Shown one piece after another: positions 11,312 to 20,319 of a stretch of 64,000 nt of DNA. Source of the DNA: Verrucomicrobiales bacterium (GTDB taxonomy: Bacteria; Verrucomicrobiota; Verrucomicrobiia; Limisphaerales; UBA9464); the NCBI GenBank assembly GCA_027488845.1, contig JAIYBC010000023.1:42671-106670 (forward strand), read 5' to 3'. The notes beneath the pieces are model-generated. The model was not told the DNA's origin. It saw only the letters and a program-made list of their open reading frames with translations, and ran no database searches. Position 1 is the first letter of the stretch. Each line of letters begins with the position of its first letter. The position numbers and the translations under genes were made by a program.

Positions 11312-14300
11312 TCAGGGAACGGGGACCAGCTGGCCGCGGACCTCGCCGCCCGGGACGCCGTCCGGAGCGGCGGAGTGGACGTTGAAGTACACGTTGCCGG
11401 CCGCGGCCGCGTCGAACAGCGCGGTCGAGGCGGCGGCGTTTCCGGTGTAGGACCCGGTGCGGCCCGGGGTGCCGTCATGGACGAGTCCGAGCATCACGCC
11501 CGCGGAGGCCTCCAGGCCGGCCGGTCCATGGAAGTGGGCGGCGGTGGTGGTGGCGCGGAGGTTCCGGTACTCGACGTAGTAGAACACGCGTCCGGCCTCG
11601 AAGGCGGCGATGCCCACGCCGGAGCCGGGGGTGACGACCGGGGTCGGGCGTTCGGCGGCGCCCGTGAGGGTGGCCTTGAACAGGCGGACCGAGTTGGTGG
11701 TGCCGCCGGTCACGCGGAAGAACAGCTCGGTGCCGAGCAGCGGCAGCGTGGCCGAACGGTTGGTGGTGGTCAGGATGTTGACCCAGGCGTCGTTGAGGTC
11801 GCCCGTGGCCTGGAGGAGGAACGGTCCGACGCCGCCGGTCCAGCTGACGGTGACCTCGCCGTTGGCGATGGACGCCGTCAGGACGGAGGCGGACGGGGCC
11901 GGCGTGAGGAGCGGGGTTCCGGCGCGGTTGGCCTGGAACAGCGTGGCGACCTCGACCGCGGACAGGGAGCGACCCCAGATCGCGAACTCGTCGATGCTGC
12001 CCTGGGAGGAGACGCCGCCGCCGTCGGTGTAGGTGCCCGTGCCGTCCTGGCCGATGTTCATGGCCAGGGTGGTGTCGGGTCCGGTTCCGGCGGGCGAGAT
12101 GTCACGGGTGTCGAGCAGGTTGCCGTCGACGTAGGTCGAGGCGACGCCGGCGGGATCGAAGGCGACCACCACGTGGCGCCAGGCGCCTCCGTTGAAGAAG
12201 CCGCCGGCGCTGTCGTAGTCCCTGCGGGCCGGACGGGGGTCGCCCTTGCTCCGGTAGTTCCACTGGATGCGGCCGTCCCCTGCGGTGGCGAGGATCCAGC
12301 CGTCGTTGCTGCCGCTGTTCCAGTTCTTGTTGCCCACGAAGCCCGGGTCTCCGGTCCAGGCGTCCAGCTTGGCCCAGAACGCGACCGTGAAGGCCTGGGT
12401 CGAGGTCAGGAAGTTGGAGCCGAGCGTGGCGTAGTTGAACGAGGAGCCGTTGGCGGCGCTGGCGAAGCCGAGGGAGCCGGAGCCGAGCCTGCCGGCGGTG
12501 AAGGTCGGCGCGCCGACCGGGGAGGCGTTGTTGCCGCTGCCCGAGGCGTCGGCGTAGCTGCCGTCGAAGGGCAGGTAGGTGCGGAGGCCCGTGCGGACCG
12601 TGGAGAGGTCGGGCAGGATCGCCGGGATGGTGACCACGGCGACGGAGCTGGTGACGGAGCCGCCGGCGTTGGAGGCGACCAGGACGTAGTTGCCAGCCTG
12701 TCCGGCGGTGACCGTGGACAGCGCGAGCGAGCTGTTGGTGGCGTTCGGCACCGGGGTCGTGCCGAGGTACCACTGGAGGCCCACGCCGACGCCGGTGACG
12801 GTCGAGGTCAGGGTTCCGCTCTGGCCGGCGACGACGGTAGCGGAGGCCGGCTGCACGGTGATCGCCGGCGGCGCCACCTGGGTGATCGAGTAGAAGCCGA
12901 CGTTGTCGACGCCGAAGTACCAGCTGCCGGTGCCGGCCTGCGCGAAGCGGAGGCGGACGCGGGACTGGTTGTCGGCGCCGGGGAGGCGGAAGATCTCGAC
13001 GCGCTTGCCATCGATCGAATCGTCATCTCCGCGGGGAGCGATGAACGCACCCAGCTCGGCGGTGATGGGGGCCGCGATGAACGAACCGTAGGTGCCGCCG
13101 GCCTGCTCGCCAGTCAACGGGTCGGTGTAGGTCGCGGTGTCGGTCTGGGGGGCGTTGAAGGTGGCCACGGCGTCCACGGCGCCGTCGGTGCGGACGATGT
13201 CGCTCGGGGCGAGGTAGTAGACGACCGGACGCCAGGAGGTGCCGCCGTCGATGGAATACTCCACGGCGCCGATGCTGTCCTGGTTCTGCTCGTAGATGCT
13301 GTTGAACGCGAGGTAGACGTTGGTCTTGCCGCTCAGGTTGTAGTCCGGGGAGAAGAGGTACTGGACCTGGCTTCCACCGCGGTTGTCGGACTCGGCGTAG
13401 GCGAACCGGCTGTCGACCAGCTGGGTCACGACCTGGTTGTTGACGACCTGGAAGGAGACGGCCAGGCGGCGTTCCGAGTTCCACGAAGCCGACAGCACGC
13501 GGGCGCGGCTGATGGTGGTCCATCCGAGATAGGAGTCGGAGCGCGGATCGTTGAGGTCGAACACCCCGGTGCCTCCGGTGGTGTAGTTCACCTCGGACCA
13601 TCCGGTCGGGAGCGTTCCCTCCTCGGCGGATTCGAACGTCTCGATCGCGATGGGCGTGGGCAGGGCGATGTTCTGCCAGCTGCGCACCACGAAGGAGAAG
13701 GTGTTCGTGGTGGTGGTGGGCGTCGGGGCCGTATCCGAGTAGATCACCGTGTAGGTGTTGGTCGAACCTGACGGCAGGAGCGTGGTCCGTTCCAGGGTCA
13801 CCGTGGAGTTGGACGTCGTGTTGACGATCACCGGGGTGGTCGCCGCGCCGTTGAGCAGCAGGCGGATCGAGGCCGGGTTGACCGTGCGGGAGAAGTTCCC
13901 GAGGACGACCTGGATCGGCGTCGAGGGAAGCACGTTCACCGCGCCCGCAGTGGGGGTCTGGGACGTGATGGCGATTCCGGTCGGCTCGGGGATGGAGACG
14001 ATGTTGGTGCCGCCGCGGCCGAAGGAGTAGATGCGGGCGATCTCGGAGGCGGAGACCTCACGGCGCCAGAGGCCGAAGTCGTCGATGCCGGTGTTGGCGT
14101 GGTTCACGCCGCCGCCGCCGTCGGTATACTGGCCGGTGCCGTCGTTGCCGATGTTGACCGCGAGCTCGGGTATCGAGTCGGTGTCCACCGTGCTGGGCGC
14201 GGTGTCGACGGTGGGACGGGCGTCCGTCTGGTTGATCAGCTCACCGTTCACGTAGGTGCTGATCTTGCCCGTGCGCTTCACGGTCATGGCGATGTGGGTC

Positions 14301-14800
14301 CACACGCCGGCGGGAAGGGCGCCCCCTGGGCCGTCGAAGTCGCGGCGGCCGGTGGTTTCCTCCTTGTAGTTCCACTGCACGCGGCGGTCGCCGTCCGTGG
14401 CGAGGACGTAGCCGAGGTTGCCGCCGCTGTTCCAGTTCTTGTTGCTGAAGAACGAGGGGTCGCCGGAGAAGCCGTTCAGCTGGACCCACATGGCGACGGA
14501 GAAGTCGGTGGAATCGCCGAAAAGGACGTCGGGAACGTTGCCCAGGGAGACGTAATTGCCCTGGACGCCCGGTTCGGGCGTATTGCTGACAAACACCGCC
14601 TGGCCGAGCGTTCCGGCCGCGAAGGTGGGGGTGTTGACCAGCGAGCCGTTGTTGCCCCGGCCGCTGTTGTCGTTGGGATTGCCGTCGAACGGCAGGTGGA
14701 CGACGAGGTCATCACGCAGCGCCGCGAACGTGGTGGTCGGCGCGAGGCCGGCCACGGACAGCGCCGCGATGGCCGCGAGTTGTCGAATGCTTGGTTTCAT
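11312..14800 (-). CDS. Large secreted LamG / Ig-like / CHRD-domain protein
   Basis: The 1162-residue protein begins with a signal peptide (MKPSIRQLAAIAALSVAG, ending near TTTFA). Two LamG/concanavalin-like jellyroll domains are seen near 30-235 and 735-920; both contain the pattern HLPFDG or YLPFDG, then SGxGNNxS, WVQLNGFSGDPSFFSNKNWN and IGxDGTGxYTDGGGGV. Between them are a Big_5-like segment (SQTPTAGAVNVLPST), a beta-rich module with YSIDGGTSWRPVVYY and an Ig-like segment (PPAITVQPASATVVAGQSG). The C-terminus (about 1035-1160) is a CHRD domain, recognised by AHFHGPAGLEASAGVML, FNVHSAAPDGVPGGEVRGQL. No sorting motif is seen. It is probably an extracellular carbohydrate-binding or adhesion protein. 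The paired LamG domains look like an internal duplication. Confidence 0.9.
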   Translation of the reverse strand: MKPSIRQLAAIAALSVAGLAPTTTFAALRDDLVVHLPFDGNPNDNSGRGNNGSLVNTPTFAAGTLGQAVFVSNTPEPGVQGNYVSLGNVPDVLFGDSTDFSVAMWVQLNGFSGDPSFFSNKNWNSGGNLGYVLATDGDRRVQWNYKEETTGRRDFDGPGGALPAGVWTHIAMTVKRTGKISTYVNGELINQTDARPTVDTAPSTVDTDSIPELAVNIGNDGTGQYTDGGGGVNHANTGIDDFGLWRREVSASEIARIYSFGRGGTNIVSIPEPTGIAITSQTPTAGAVNVLPSTPIQVVLGNFSRTVNPASIRLLLNGAATTPVIVNTTSNSTVTLERTTLLPSGSTNTYTVIYSDTAPTPTTTTNTFSFVVRSWQNIALPTPIAIETFESAEEGTLPTGWSEVNYTTGGTGVFDLNDPRSDSYLGWTTISRARVLSASWNSERRLAVSFQVVNNQVVTQLVDSRFAYAESDNRGGSQVQYLFSPDYNLSGKTNVYLAFNSIYEQNQDSIGAVEYSIDGGTSWRPVVYYLAPSDIVRTDGAVDAVATFNAPQTDTATYTDPLTGEQAGGTYGSFIAAPITAELGAFIAPRGDDDSIDGKRVEIFRLPGADNQSRVRLRFAQAGTGSWYFGVDNVGFYSITQVAPPAITVQPASATVVAGQSGTLTSTVTGVGVGLQWYLGTTPVPNATNSSLALSTVTAGQAGNYVLVASNAGGSVTSSVAVVTIPAILPDLSTVRTGLRTYLPFDGSYADASGSGNNASPVGAPTFTAGRLGSGSLGFASAANGSSFNYATLGSNFLTSTQAFTVAFWAKLDAWTGDPGFVGNKNWNSGSNDGWILATAGDGRIQWNYRSKGDPRPARRDYDSAGGFFNGGAWRHVVVAFDPAGVASTYVDGNLLDTRDISPAGTGPDTTLAMNIGQDGTGTYTDGGGVSSQGSIDEFAIWGRSLSAVEVATLFQANRAGTPLLTPAPSASVLTASIANGEVTVSWTGGVGPFLLQATGDLNDAWVNILTTTNRSATLPLLGTELFFRVTGGTTNSVRLFKATLTGAAERPTPVVTPGSGVGIAAFEAGRVFYYVEYRNLRATTTAAHFHGPAGLEASAGVMLGLVHDGTPGRTGSYTGNAAASTALFDAAAAGNVYFNVHSAAPDGVPGGEVRGQLVPVP

Positions 14801-14850
14801 GGTGGGTGTTATGGATCTCTTAACGGAAAAGGGTGTGGTTCTAAGTCGTG

Positions 14851-15186
14851 CTACTTGCGGGCCCGGTATTGTTCGATCGCGCTTTGGGCGGCGGCATCAC
14901 CGGCGGCGGCGGCCTCGGCGAGCTTCTTGAGCGCATCCTGTTGTGCCTTGAGGGCGGCGGCTCGGTCCGCGGCGTTGATGTCCGCCCGGGCCGCGGCGGC
15001 CTCGGCGAGCCTCAGGGCGTCTTCGGCGCTGTTCGTGGCGCCCCGTGCGGCATCGAGGATGGCCCGGCTTTCCGCCGAGGTGTCCTTGACCTCCGGGATC
15101 TCCCCTTCCTTGGAACAGGCGGACAGGAGGGCTGTGGCGGCGAGGAACGCGGCAATGCGTGGGAATTGGCTAGGCATGTTCTTCAT
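14851..15186 (-). CDS. Small alanine-rich lipoprotein, copy 1
   Basis: The 111-residue product has a lipoprotein signal ([10 protein letters not shown], lipid-modified Cys24) followed by an Ala/Glu/Arg/Lys-rich helical domain. The ATG at 15186 overlaps the stop of the upstream pseudopilin gene as ATGA, which fixes the start. Its C-terminal end, [19 protein letters not shown], closely matches that of a second lipoprotein at 16339-16731 that also follows a pseudopilin gene. The function is unknown. Coupling suggests it works with the pseudopilin, for instance as a periplasmic partner or pilotin-like factor; that is inference. Confidence 0.85.
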   Translation of the reverse strand: MKNMPSQFPRIAAFLAATALLSACSKEGEIPEVKDTSAESRAILDAARGATNSAEDALRLAEAAAARADINAADRAAALKAQQDALKKLAEAAAAGDAAAQSAIEQYRARK

Positions 15187-16013
15187 CGTGGCGTCAAGAG
15201 GGAGGTCTCTCCGGTGTACCAGCGGTAATCGACCCCAGGACCGGTCGTGTAGGGAATCGGAGAGACATTTCCCGGTGCCCAGAGTGTGTTGCACTTGCGG
15301 CTGTGGCGGAACCATTCGTACTCCAGCTTGGTCCCGGGATACAGCGGCTTCAGGTCCTGCCTCCACTGGTTGAGATTGATGCTGGGACCGCCCGGCCACA
15401 CGGCCAGCGTGTCGGATTCGCCGTCCATCCGCTGTTCCACGGCATCCTGCGCGTAGATGAGCGTCGAGGGATTTGCGAGGGCGCTGACCTTGAGCGGCCG
15501 TGCGATTCCCTGACGGGTGGCGTAGTCGAGGACCGCGTACTGGTTGAGTCCGTAGCTGGAATTCAGCCACCAATCCATCGGCCACTTCGGGCGGGAGGTG
15601 TCGTCCCGCCAGTCGTCGACCGTCCTCGCGCCCGGGCAGCGCCCGATCCTCTTGGCGCCGCCGAAATACCCGATGTAGGCGGTCGCCCAATAGGCCGCCG
15701 GATTCGTCGGGGAAAGGATTTCCTGCGAGGCCGGCGACAGCGTCCATTGGCCATCGTTCGGGGCCGAGCCGAACCGGTTGTGGAAGAAGTCGTTGTTGTC
15801 GTGCAGATACATCGTCGTGCCGATCGAGATCTGCCGGAGGTTGTTCATGCAGGCCGCCTGGGCGCCCTTGGCCTTGGCCGTGGCCAGCGCGGGAAGGAGC
15901 ATCCCGGCGAGGATGGCGATGATCGCGATGACGACGAGCAACTCGATCAGGGTGAAGCCTCCTGAGCGGGTCCGGGCGGTGATGATTCGTTTGCCTTCTT
16001 GAAACGGCATCAT
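15183..16013 (-). CDS. Type II pseudopilin-like protein with N-terminal methylation motif, copy 1
   Basis: The 276-residue protein has the prepilin peptidase signal [18 protein letters not shown], with cleavage expected after the glycine and the conserved Glu at +5. A long helix ([26 protein letters not shown]) leads to a C-terminal globular domain. Verrucomicrobia and Planctomycetes encode many such proteins (related to DUF1559 families). The C-terminal block [10 protein letters not shown] through DYRWYTGE is shared with the paralogue at 16728-17567. No secretion ATPase or prepilin peptidase is nearby, so assembly must use machinery encoded elsewhere. A start at MM (16013) is used; a slightly later start is possible. 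Confidence 0.9.
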   Translation of the reverse strand: MMPFQEGKRIITARTRSGGFTLIELLVVIAIIAILAGMLLPALATAKAKGAQAACMNNLRQISIGTTMYLHDNNDFFHNRFGSAPNDGQWTLSPASQEILSPTNPAAYWATAYIGYFGGAKRIGRCPGARTVDDWRDDTSRPKWPMDWWLNSSYGLNQYAVLDYATRQGIARPLKVSALANPSTLIYAQDAVEQRMDGESDTLAVWPGGPSINLNQWRQDLKPLYPGTKLEYEWFRHSRKCNTLWAPGNVSPIPYTTGPGVDYRWYTGETSLLTPR

Positions 16014-16338
16014 TGGGGTGTATCCGGCGCCTCACGACCCGGCTAGGAAAATCCCTGACCGGCTCACGCTTCGGGAAACGGAATGCCATCGGCTTGGGCG
16101 AGCCTGCGTCCGATGGGTGTGCTTCGAGTATCGTTAACCAGATTTCATTGGTGGTCGGCATTCGGCAGAAGTGCCGCACCTGCTGCTGGTTCGCGGAGTC
16201 GGGAAAAACGGAAGTTCAATGAAAAGGAATCCTGAGGTCGCGGCCGGGGAAGCCCTGAAGTAGATCGGCGTCCAAGACCTTTGGTGCGTCTTTTGGCGCA
16301 ACCGTGATTCCGGATTCGAGATGAACTGCCGTCCCGGA
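16014..16338. other. Intergenic region between the two pseudopilin-lipoprotein cassettes
   Basis: This stretch of 325 bases separates lipoprotein copy 2 from pseudopilin copy 1, all on the minus strand. It presumably carries the promoter of cassette 1. No reading frame with protein-like composition, tRNA or strong hairpin was seen. Confidence 0.6.
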
Positions 16339-16731
16339 TCACTTGCCCGAGGAGTAGGTCTCCAAGGCCTCGCGGGACCGTGCGTCGCCCTGGGCGGCGG
16401 CGGCGGCGAGTTTCGCCTTGGCCGCCACCATGGCCGCGGCCGCGGCTTCGCGCTGCTGCGGGGTCAGGTCGGGACGTCCGGAGAGATCCACCAGCGTGAA
16501 GAAGGCGCCCGGGGCGTCGCCGCCCCCGAGTGCGGAACCGGCGGCATCCGCCTGGCCGCGGACCTCGTCCGACGCCCCCTTGAAGGCGTCCTTGAGCGTG
16601 GATGGGGCCTGTTCCGCGGTGACGGCGGCCGGGCGCGCATCGCCGTCGGCTCCGCATCCCGCGGCGGACAGGATTGCCAAGGTCGTGATTCCGATCGCGA
16701 GGCGACGGAAGGATTCCGTGGGATTCTTCAT
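16339..16731 (-). CDS. Small alanine-rich lipoprotein, copy 2
   Basis: The 130-residue product has a lipoprotein signal ending LAILSAAGC (Cys26) and an Ala-rich helical domain. Its C-terminus, [20 protein letters not shown], aligns with that of copy 1 ([20 protein letters not shown]). The start ATG overlaps the pseudopilin stop (ATGA), the same arrangement as copy 1. The middle portion ([19 protein letters not shown]) is not shared, so the duplication is old or the region evolves fast. Function unknown. Confidence 0.85.
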   Translation of the reverse strand: MKNPTESFRRLAIGITTLAILSAAGCGADGDARPAAVTAEQAPSTLKDAFKGASDEVRGQADAAGSALGGGDAPGAFFTLVDLSGRPDLTPQQREAAAAAMVAAKAKLAAAAAQGDARSREALETYSSGK

Positions 16732-17567
16732 GGCGCGGCCTGCAGGGGGGCTTCACCGGTGTACCAGCGGTAGTCGTAGCCGGTTTTCGAGTAGGGAATC
16801 GTGCTCGAGTGGCCGTCCATCCAGATGATCATCGAGCGGCGGCTGTGGCGGAACCACTCGAACTCCCACTTGAATCCGGGATAGAGCCCGGCGAGGGAGT
16901 ACTTCCATTGGGTGAGGCATTCCGTGCGGCCGGGGAACAGGCCGGTCGAATCGTCGGCGCCTTCCATCTTCTGCTCGCCGGAGTCCTGCGCGAACAGGGT
17001 CGACGACGGATTCTCGAAGGAGCTGATCCGGCGTCGGACCGAGGAGTCGACTTCGGCGGGATTGCCACGGACGGGCGGATTCAGCACGTACTGGCTGATC
17101 CCGATGGAGGAGTTGAGCCACCACGAGGAAGGATAGGTCAGGCCGTCCTCACGCCATTCGTCCACGCGCTTGGCGGAAGGGCAGCGGAACATCTGACGTG
17201 GGCCCTTGAGGTAGTTGAAGTAGGCGATTCCCCAGTAGGCCTCGGAATGGTCGGAGGGAAGCAGGACCTCGGACTGCGGGCCGCTGGTCCACTTGCCGTG
17301 GTTCGGCAGGGAATAGCTGCCGGCGCTGCCGCGGTGGTGGTAGTACTCGACGTTGTCCTGCGCGTAGAGGGTGGTGGCCAACCCGATCTGGCGCGTGTTT
17401 CCGAGGCACTGGGTCTGGAGTGCCTTCGACTTGGCCTTGCCCAGGGCGGGCAGGAGCATTCCGGCCAGGATCGCGATGATCGCGATCACGACGAGCAGCT
17501 CAATGAGGGTGAATCCCCGGCGTCCGGGGTGCCCCGACGCGATGGCCGGGGACTTCGACTTCGACAT
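16728..17567 (-). CDS. Type II pseudopilin-like protein with N-terminal methylation motif, copy 2
   Basis: The 279-residue protein carries the signal [19 protein letters not shown] at residues about 16-34, then a helix and a globular domain. It shares with copy 1 the patterns [80 protein letters not shown] and DYRWYTGEA. Copy 2 has WMDGHSS near its end, resembling the H-x-DG element of DUF1559-type proteins, where copy 1 has WAPGNVS. It heads the second of two tandem cassettes. Confidence 0.9.
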   Translation of the reverse strand: MSKSKSPAIASGHPGRRGFTLIELLVVIAIIAILAGMLLPALGKAKSKALQTQCLGNTRQIGLATTLYAQDNVEYYHHRGSAGSYSLPNHGKWTSGPQSEVLLPSDHSEAYWGIAYFNYLKGPRQMFRCPSAKRVDEWREDGLTYPSSWWLNSSIGISQYVLNPPVRGNPAEVDSSVRRRISSFENPSSTLFAQDSGEQKMEGADDSTGLFPGRTECLTQWKYSLAGLYPGFKWEFEWFRHSRRSMIIWMDGHSSTIPYSKTGYDYRWYTGEAPLQAAP

Positions 17568-17690
17568 GATCCTCAGCTAAGCAAATCCGTCGGTGGCCGC
17601 GAGCGACGTTCCGATGGCGGAGTTCACGGATCCTGTCGGATTTGTGACAAACCTGTCTCCGGCCCGGGCCCGAGGACCTTGGAAGTCGGG

Positions 17691-19001
17691 TCAGTCCGGC
17701 TTGGCGCCGGCGTGGCTGCGGGACCGTTCACGGCCCAGCCACCACCAGGAAACGGCCAGGAAGACCGGAACCAGCAATGCCAGTCCCAGGCCGCAGTCCA
17801 GGGTGAGGCGCGTCCACGCGGGCTTGGTCTTCGCGAAGGTCCGCTGGAGATAGAGCGACGCCGAGGCGAGGTAGCCCAGGGAGTCGGCGATCTGGATCAG
17901 GAACGACGCGGTGGCCACCTTGCGGGTGGCGGCGAGGAAGCGGTCGAAGAGGATGCTGTTGAATGGGACGTACCCGAGGTAGCCGCCGAGGCCGGTGAGG
18001 ACCATCCAGGCGGACGGACCGATCATCCCCTTGGAGAAGGCCAGCGTGGAGCCTCCCACCAGGATGGAGCCGAGGGCGATGAGCACGTGATAGACTCCGA
18101 GCGCCTTCCAGTGGTCCCGGATGAACCAGAGTCCCGCCAAGGCCGCCAGGACGCCGATCCCCACCCAGGTCTCGACCCGGGCGAAGAACGCCGGGTCCGG
18201 CGGGTGGCCGAGTTCCTTGAGCACGTCGGCCATGAACGTGTCACGCAGGTCCCGGAAAACCGTGAGCAGCACATAGGGGACGATGAGGAACACCAGGATC
18301 AGGAGGTTCTCCCGGAGGAAGCGTCGGCGGGCCTCGGCGGACATGGGATCCCGGCGACTGCGGGTGACGACGTCCTCGGCGTTGGGCGGTGGCAGCAGGG
18401 CGAGTCCGGCAAGGCAGGCTGCGAGGAGCGGGACGAACACCAGGCCGGTGGCGGCGGGCATCCAGTTCTCGGCGACGCCGCCCTTCTGCATCAGGAAGAC
18501 GCCGACGGACTTCGTCCAACCAGAGGCGAAGATGAAGCTCACGCTCATCCCGAGTCCGAGGAACTCGGTGACCCTTCGTCCCTCGAGGAATCCGAAGACG
18601 AGGCCCCAGATCATTCCGAGGGGAAGTCCGTTGATGAAGAGGCAGAGCACCCGGGCCCAGGTCGGGACGACCGGAAGGAGGGCCAGCGGCGCGAAGGCGA
18701 GGCCGATCAGGCCGGCGATGAGCGCGATGCGACGTCCGGCGCCGGCTTCGCTGACCACCTTGATCCCGAGGAACTTCGAGAGCGTGTACCCGAGGATCTG
18801 GGCGACCACGAGCAGTCCCTTCAGGTCGTAGCCCCCCACCGACTGGCCGGAGAATGTCGCGGCGGAGAAGGGCTTCCGGAAGGCGTACATCGCGGTGTAC
18901 GCCCCGAACGCGGAGGCCACGGCGACCGCCGTGAACAGTGCCGGATGACGGTCCAGGAGGGCCGTGAAGCGGGAACGGACGCCGTCCGGTGCTGGGTTCA
19001 T
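17691..19001 (-). CDS. MFS-type membrane transporter, DUF5690-like
   Basis: The 436-residue protein has about 12 hydrophobic segments, a full MFS-size transporter. The N-terminal TAMYAFRKPFSAATFSG and the following QILGYTLSKFLGIKVVSEA are phrases I associate with the DUF5690 family. The stop of the FAD oxidoreductase gene lies 17 bases upstream of this ATG, so the two form an operon. TIGR03364-type oxidoreductases are known to sit near phosphonate catabolism genes; import of an organophosphonate or its breakdown product is therefore a reasonable but untested role. Sugar-phosphate-type transport is an alternative because the N-terminal motif recalls organophosphate antiporters. Confidence 0.8.
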   Translation of the reverse strand: MNPAPDGVRSRFTALLDRHPALFTAVAVASAFGAYTAMYAFRKPFSAATFSGQSVGGYDLKGLLVVAQILGYTLSKFLGIKVVSEAGAGRRIALIAGLIGLAFAPLALLPVVPTWARVLCLFINGLPLGMIWGLVFGFLEGRRVTEFLGLGMSVSFIFASGWTKSVGVFLMQKGGVAENWMPAATGLVFVPLLAACLAGLALLPPPNAEDVVTRSRRDPMSAEARRRFLRENLLILVFLIVPYVLLTVFRDLRDTFMADVLKELGHPPDPAFFARVETWVGIGVLAALAGLWFIRDHWKALGVYHVLIALGSILVGGSTLAFSKGMIGPSAWMVLTGLGGYLGYVPFNSILFDRFLAATRKVATASFLIQIADSLGYLASASLYLQRTFAKTKPAWTRLTLDCGLGLALLVPVFLAVSWWWLGRERSRSHAGAKPD

Positions 19002-19017
19002 GAGGGTGGTCCGGGGA

Positions 19018-20145
19018 TCAGGCCGGGACGATTTCCTCGGCGAGGCCGAACGAGAGCGTCATGCCGGCGCCGCTCAGGGCGTTGACGATGGTGACGCCGG
19101 GTTCCGGTTCGTGGACGAACTCGGTCTTCCCGGGGAGCTTGGCGTAGACGCCCATCCAGCGCTCGGCGACCCGGGCGTCGGGAAGCACCGCGAAGGTGTC
19201 GAGGTACTTCGCGACCAGGGCGTCGAGGCGTTCGTGCAGGAACGGATCCTGGGTGAGGCCGTAGTGGTGGGTGTCCCCGAGGATCACCTCGTTGGAGCCG
19301 TTCTGGGAGACCAGGACGTGGATGCCGTTGGCGATGTACTCCGGATGGGAGGCCTCGAACGCCTTGCGCAGGGCCGGGAGGGACGGGCAGGGGTTGAACG
19401 CGGCGTAGTGGAGCAGCGTGAGTCCGGCGCAGAGGGAAGGTCCGAGGCGCCAGGAACCGGCCTGGGGAGGCGTGCGCCACATCTGCAGCTTGCAGTTGGT
19501 GATCCCCGAGTCGCGGAAGACCGACGGGTAGAGGATCCGCAGTTCCGAGCCGGTGCAGACGTAGATGCGCTTCGCCTGGAAGCGTCCGGCGGCGGACCAG
19601 ACACCGTGGTCCTCGACGCGGGAAACGGCGGCGTCGAAGCGGACGTCCACGCCGCGTTCCCTTGCGAGCCAGGCGAGCATCTTGGGCAGCGCCTCGCGTC
19701 CGTCGACAGTCGCTTCGTGCGGGCTCCAGACACCGCCGACCAGGCCTTCGCGGCGGACCGCGGCGCAGCGGACCGGCACCTCGTTGGCCTCCAGCCATTG
19801 GCCTTGGAAATCCGCAGGGGCGAGCCCGAGGAATTCGGTCAGGACCGCCTTCTCCAGCTCGTTGTGCGCGAGGTGGAGCGAGCCGTTGGCCGCGGCGTGG
19901 AAGCCCGCCTTGGGGGCGAGGTCCAGCCAGCGTTTCCGCGAACGCTGTGCGCGGTCCCACAACGGCCCCGCCTGCTGTCCCATGGGCCAGACCAATCCGA
20001 AGTTCCGGGTGGACGCGCCGATCGGACGTTCCTCGCGTTCGAGCACGGTCACGCGGCGTCCGCGTTCGGACTCGAGGGTGGCGATGGCGATGCCGACGAT
20101 GCCGGCTCCGATGACGACGACATCGGTGTTCTGGACGGAACTCAT
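19018..20145 (-). CDS. FAD-dependent oxidoreductase, TIGR03364-like (phosphonate-associated)
   Basis: The 375-residue protein is a DAO-type flavoprotein. The dinucleotide-binding motif VVIGAGIVGIAIATLESERG starts near residue 9, followed by ERPIGASTRNFGLVWPMGQ, which I recognise from the TIGR03364 subfamily. C-terminal VNALSGAGMTLSFGLAE closes the FAD site. DAO-family members oxidise secondary or primary amines or alpha-hydroxy acids; the subfamily was defined by gene neighbourhood with phosphonatase-like enzymes. I use ATG 20145 (MSSVQNTDVVVIGAG). The DUF5690-like transporter follows on the same strand. Confidence 0.82.
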   Translation of the reverse strand: MSSVQNTDVVVIGAGIVGIAIATLESERGRRVTVLEREERPIGASTRNFGLVWPMGQQAGPLWDRAQRSRKRWLDLAPKAGFHAAANGSLHLAHNELEKAVLTEFLGLAPADFQGQWLEANEVPVRCAAVRREGLVGGVWSPHEATVDGREALPKMLAWLARERGVDVRFDAAVSRVEDHGVWSAAGRFQAKRIYVCTGSELRILYPSVFRDSGITNCKLQMWRTPPQAGSWRLGPSLCAGLTLLHYAAFNPCPSLPALRKAFEASHPEYIANGIHVLVSQNGSNEVILGDTHHYGLTQDPFLHERLDALVAKYLDTFAVLPDARVAERWMGVYAKLPGKTEFVHEPEPGVTIVNALSGAGMTLSFGLAEEIVPA

Positions 20146-20319
20146 GCTTTGTTTGCGGCTTGGGTACTTCCCGGAGGCCGGAATGTCATCCGTCCTGCGG
20201 TGGAACGGCCGAAAAATCCGGCGATCCTTGCCGGATCGTAACGGCGGCACCCTCCCGACGGGAAGCCGCGACACCTTCGGAATCGCCCCGGCCAAGGTTC
20301 CGATGCAGCATCGCCGGAA

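Noticed and set aside
14851..17567. Type II secretion or type IV pilus locus
   Set aside because: No ATPase, inner-membrane platform, secretin or prepilin peptidase is present; only pseudopilins and lipoproteins.
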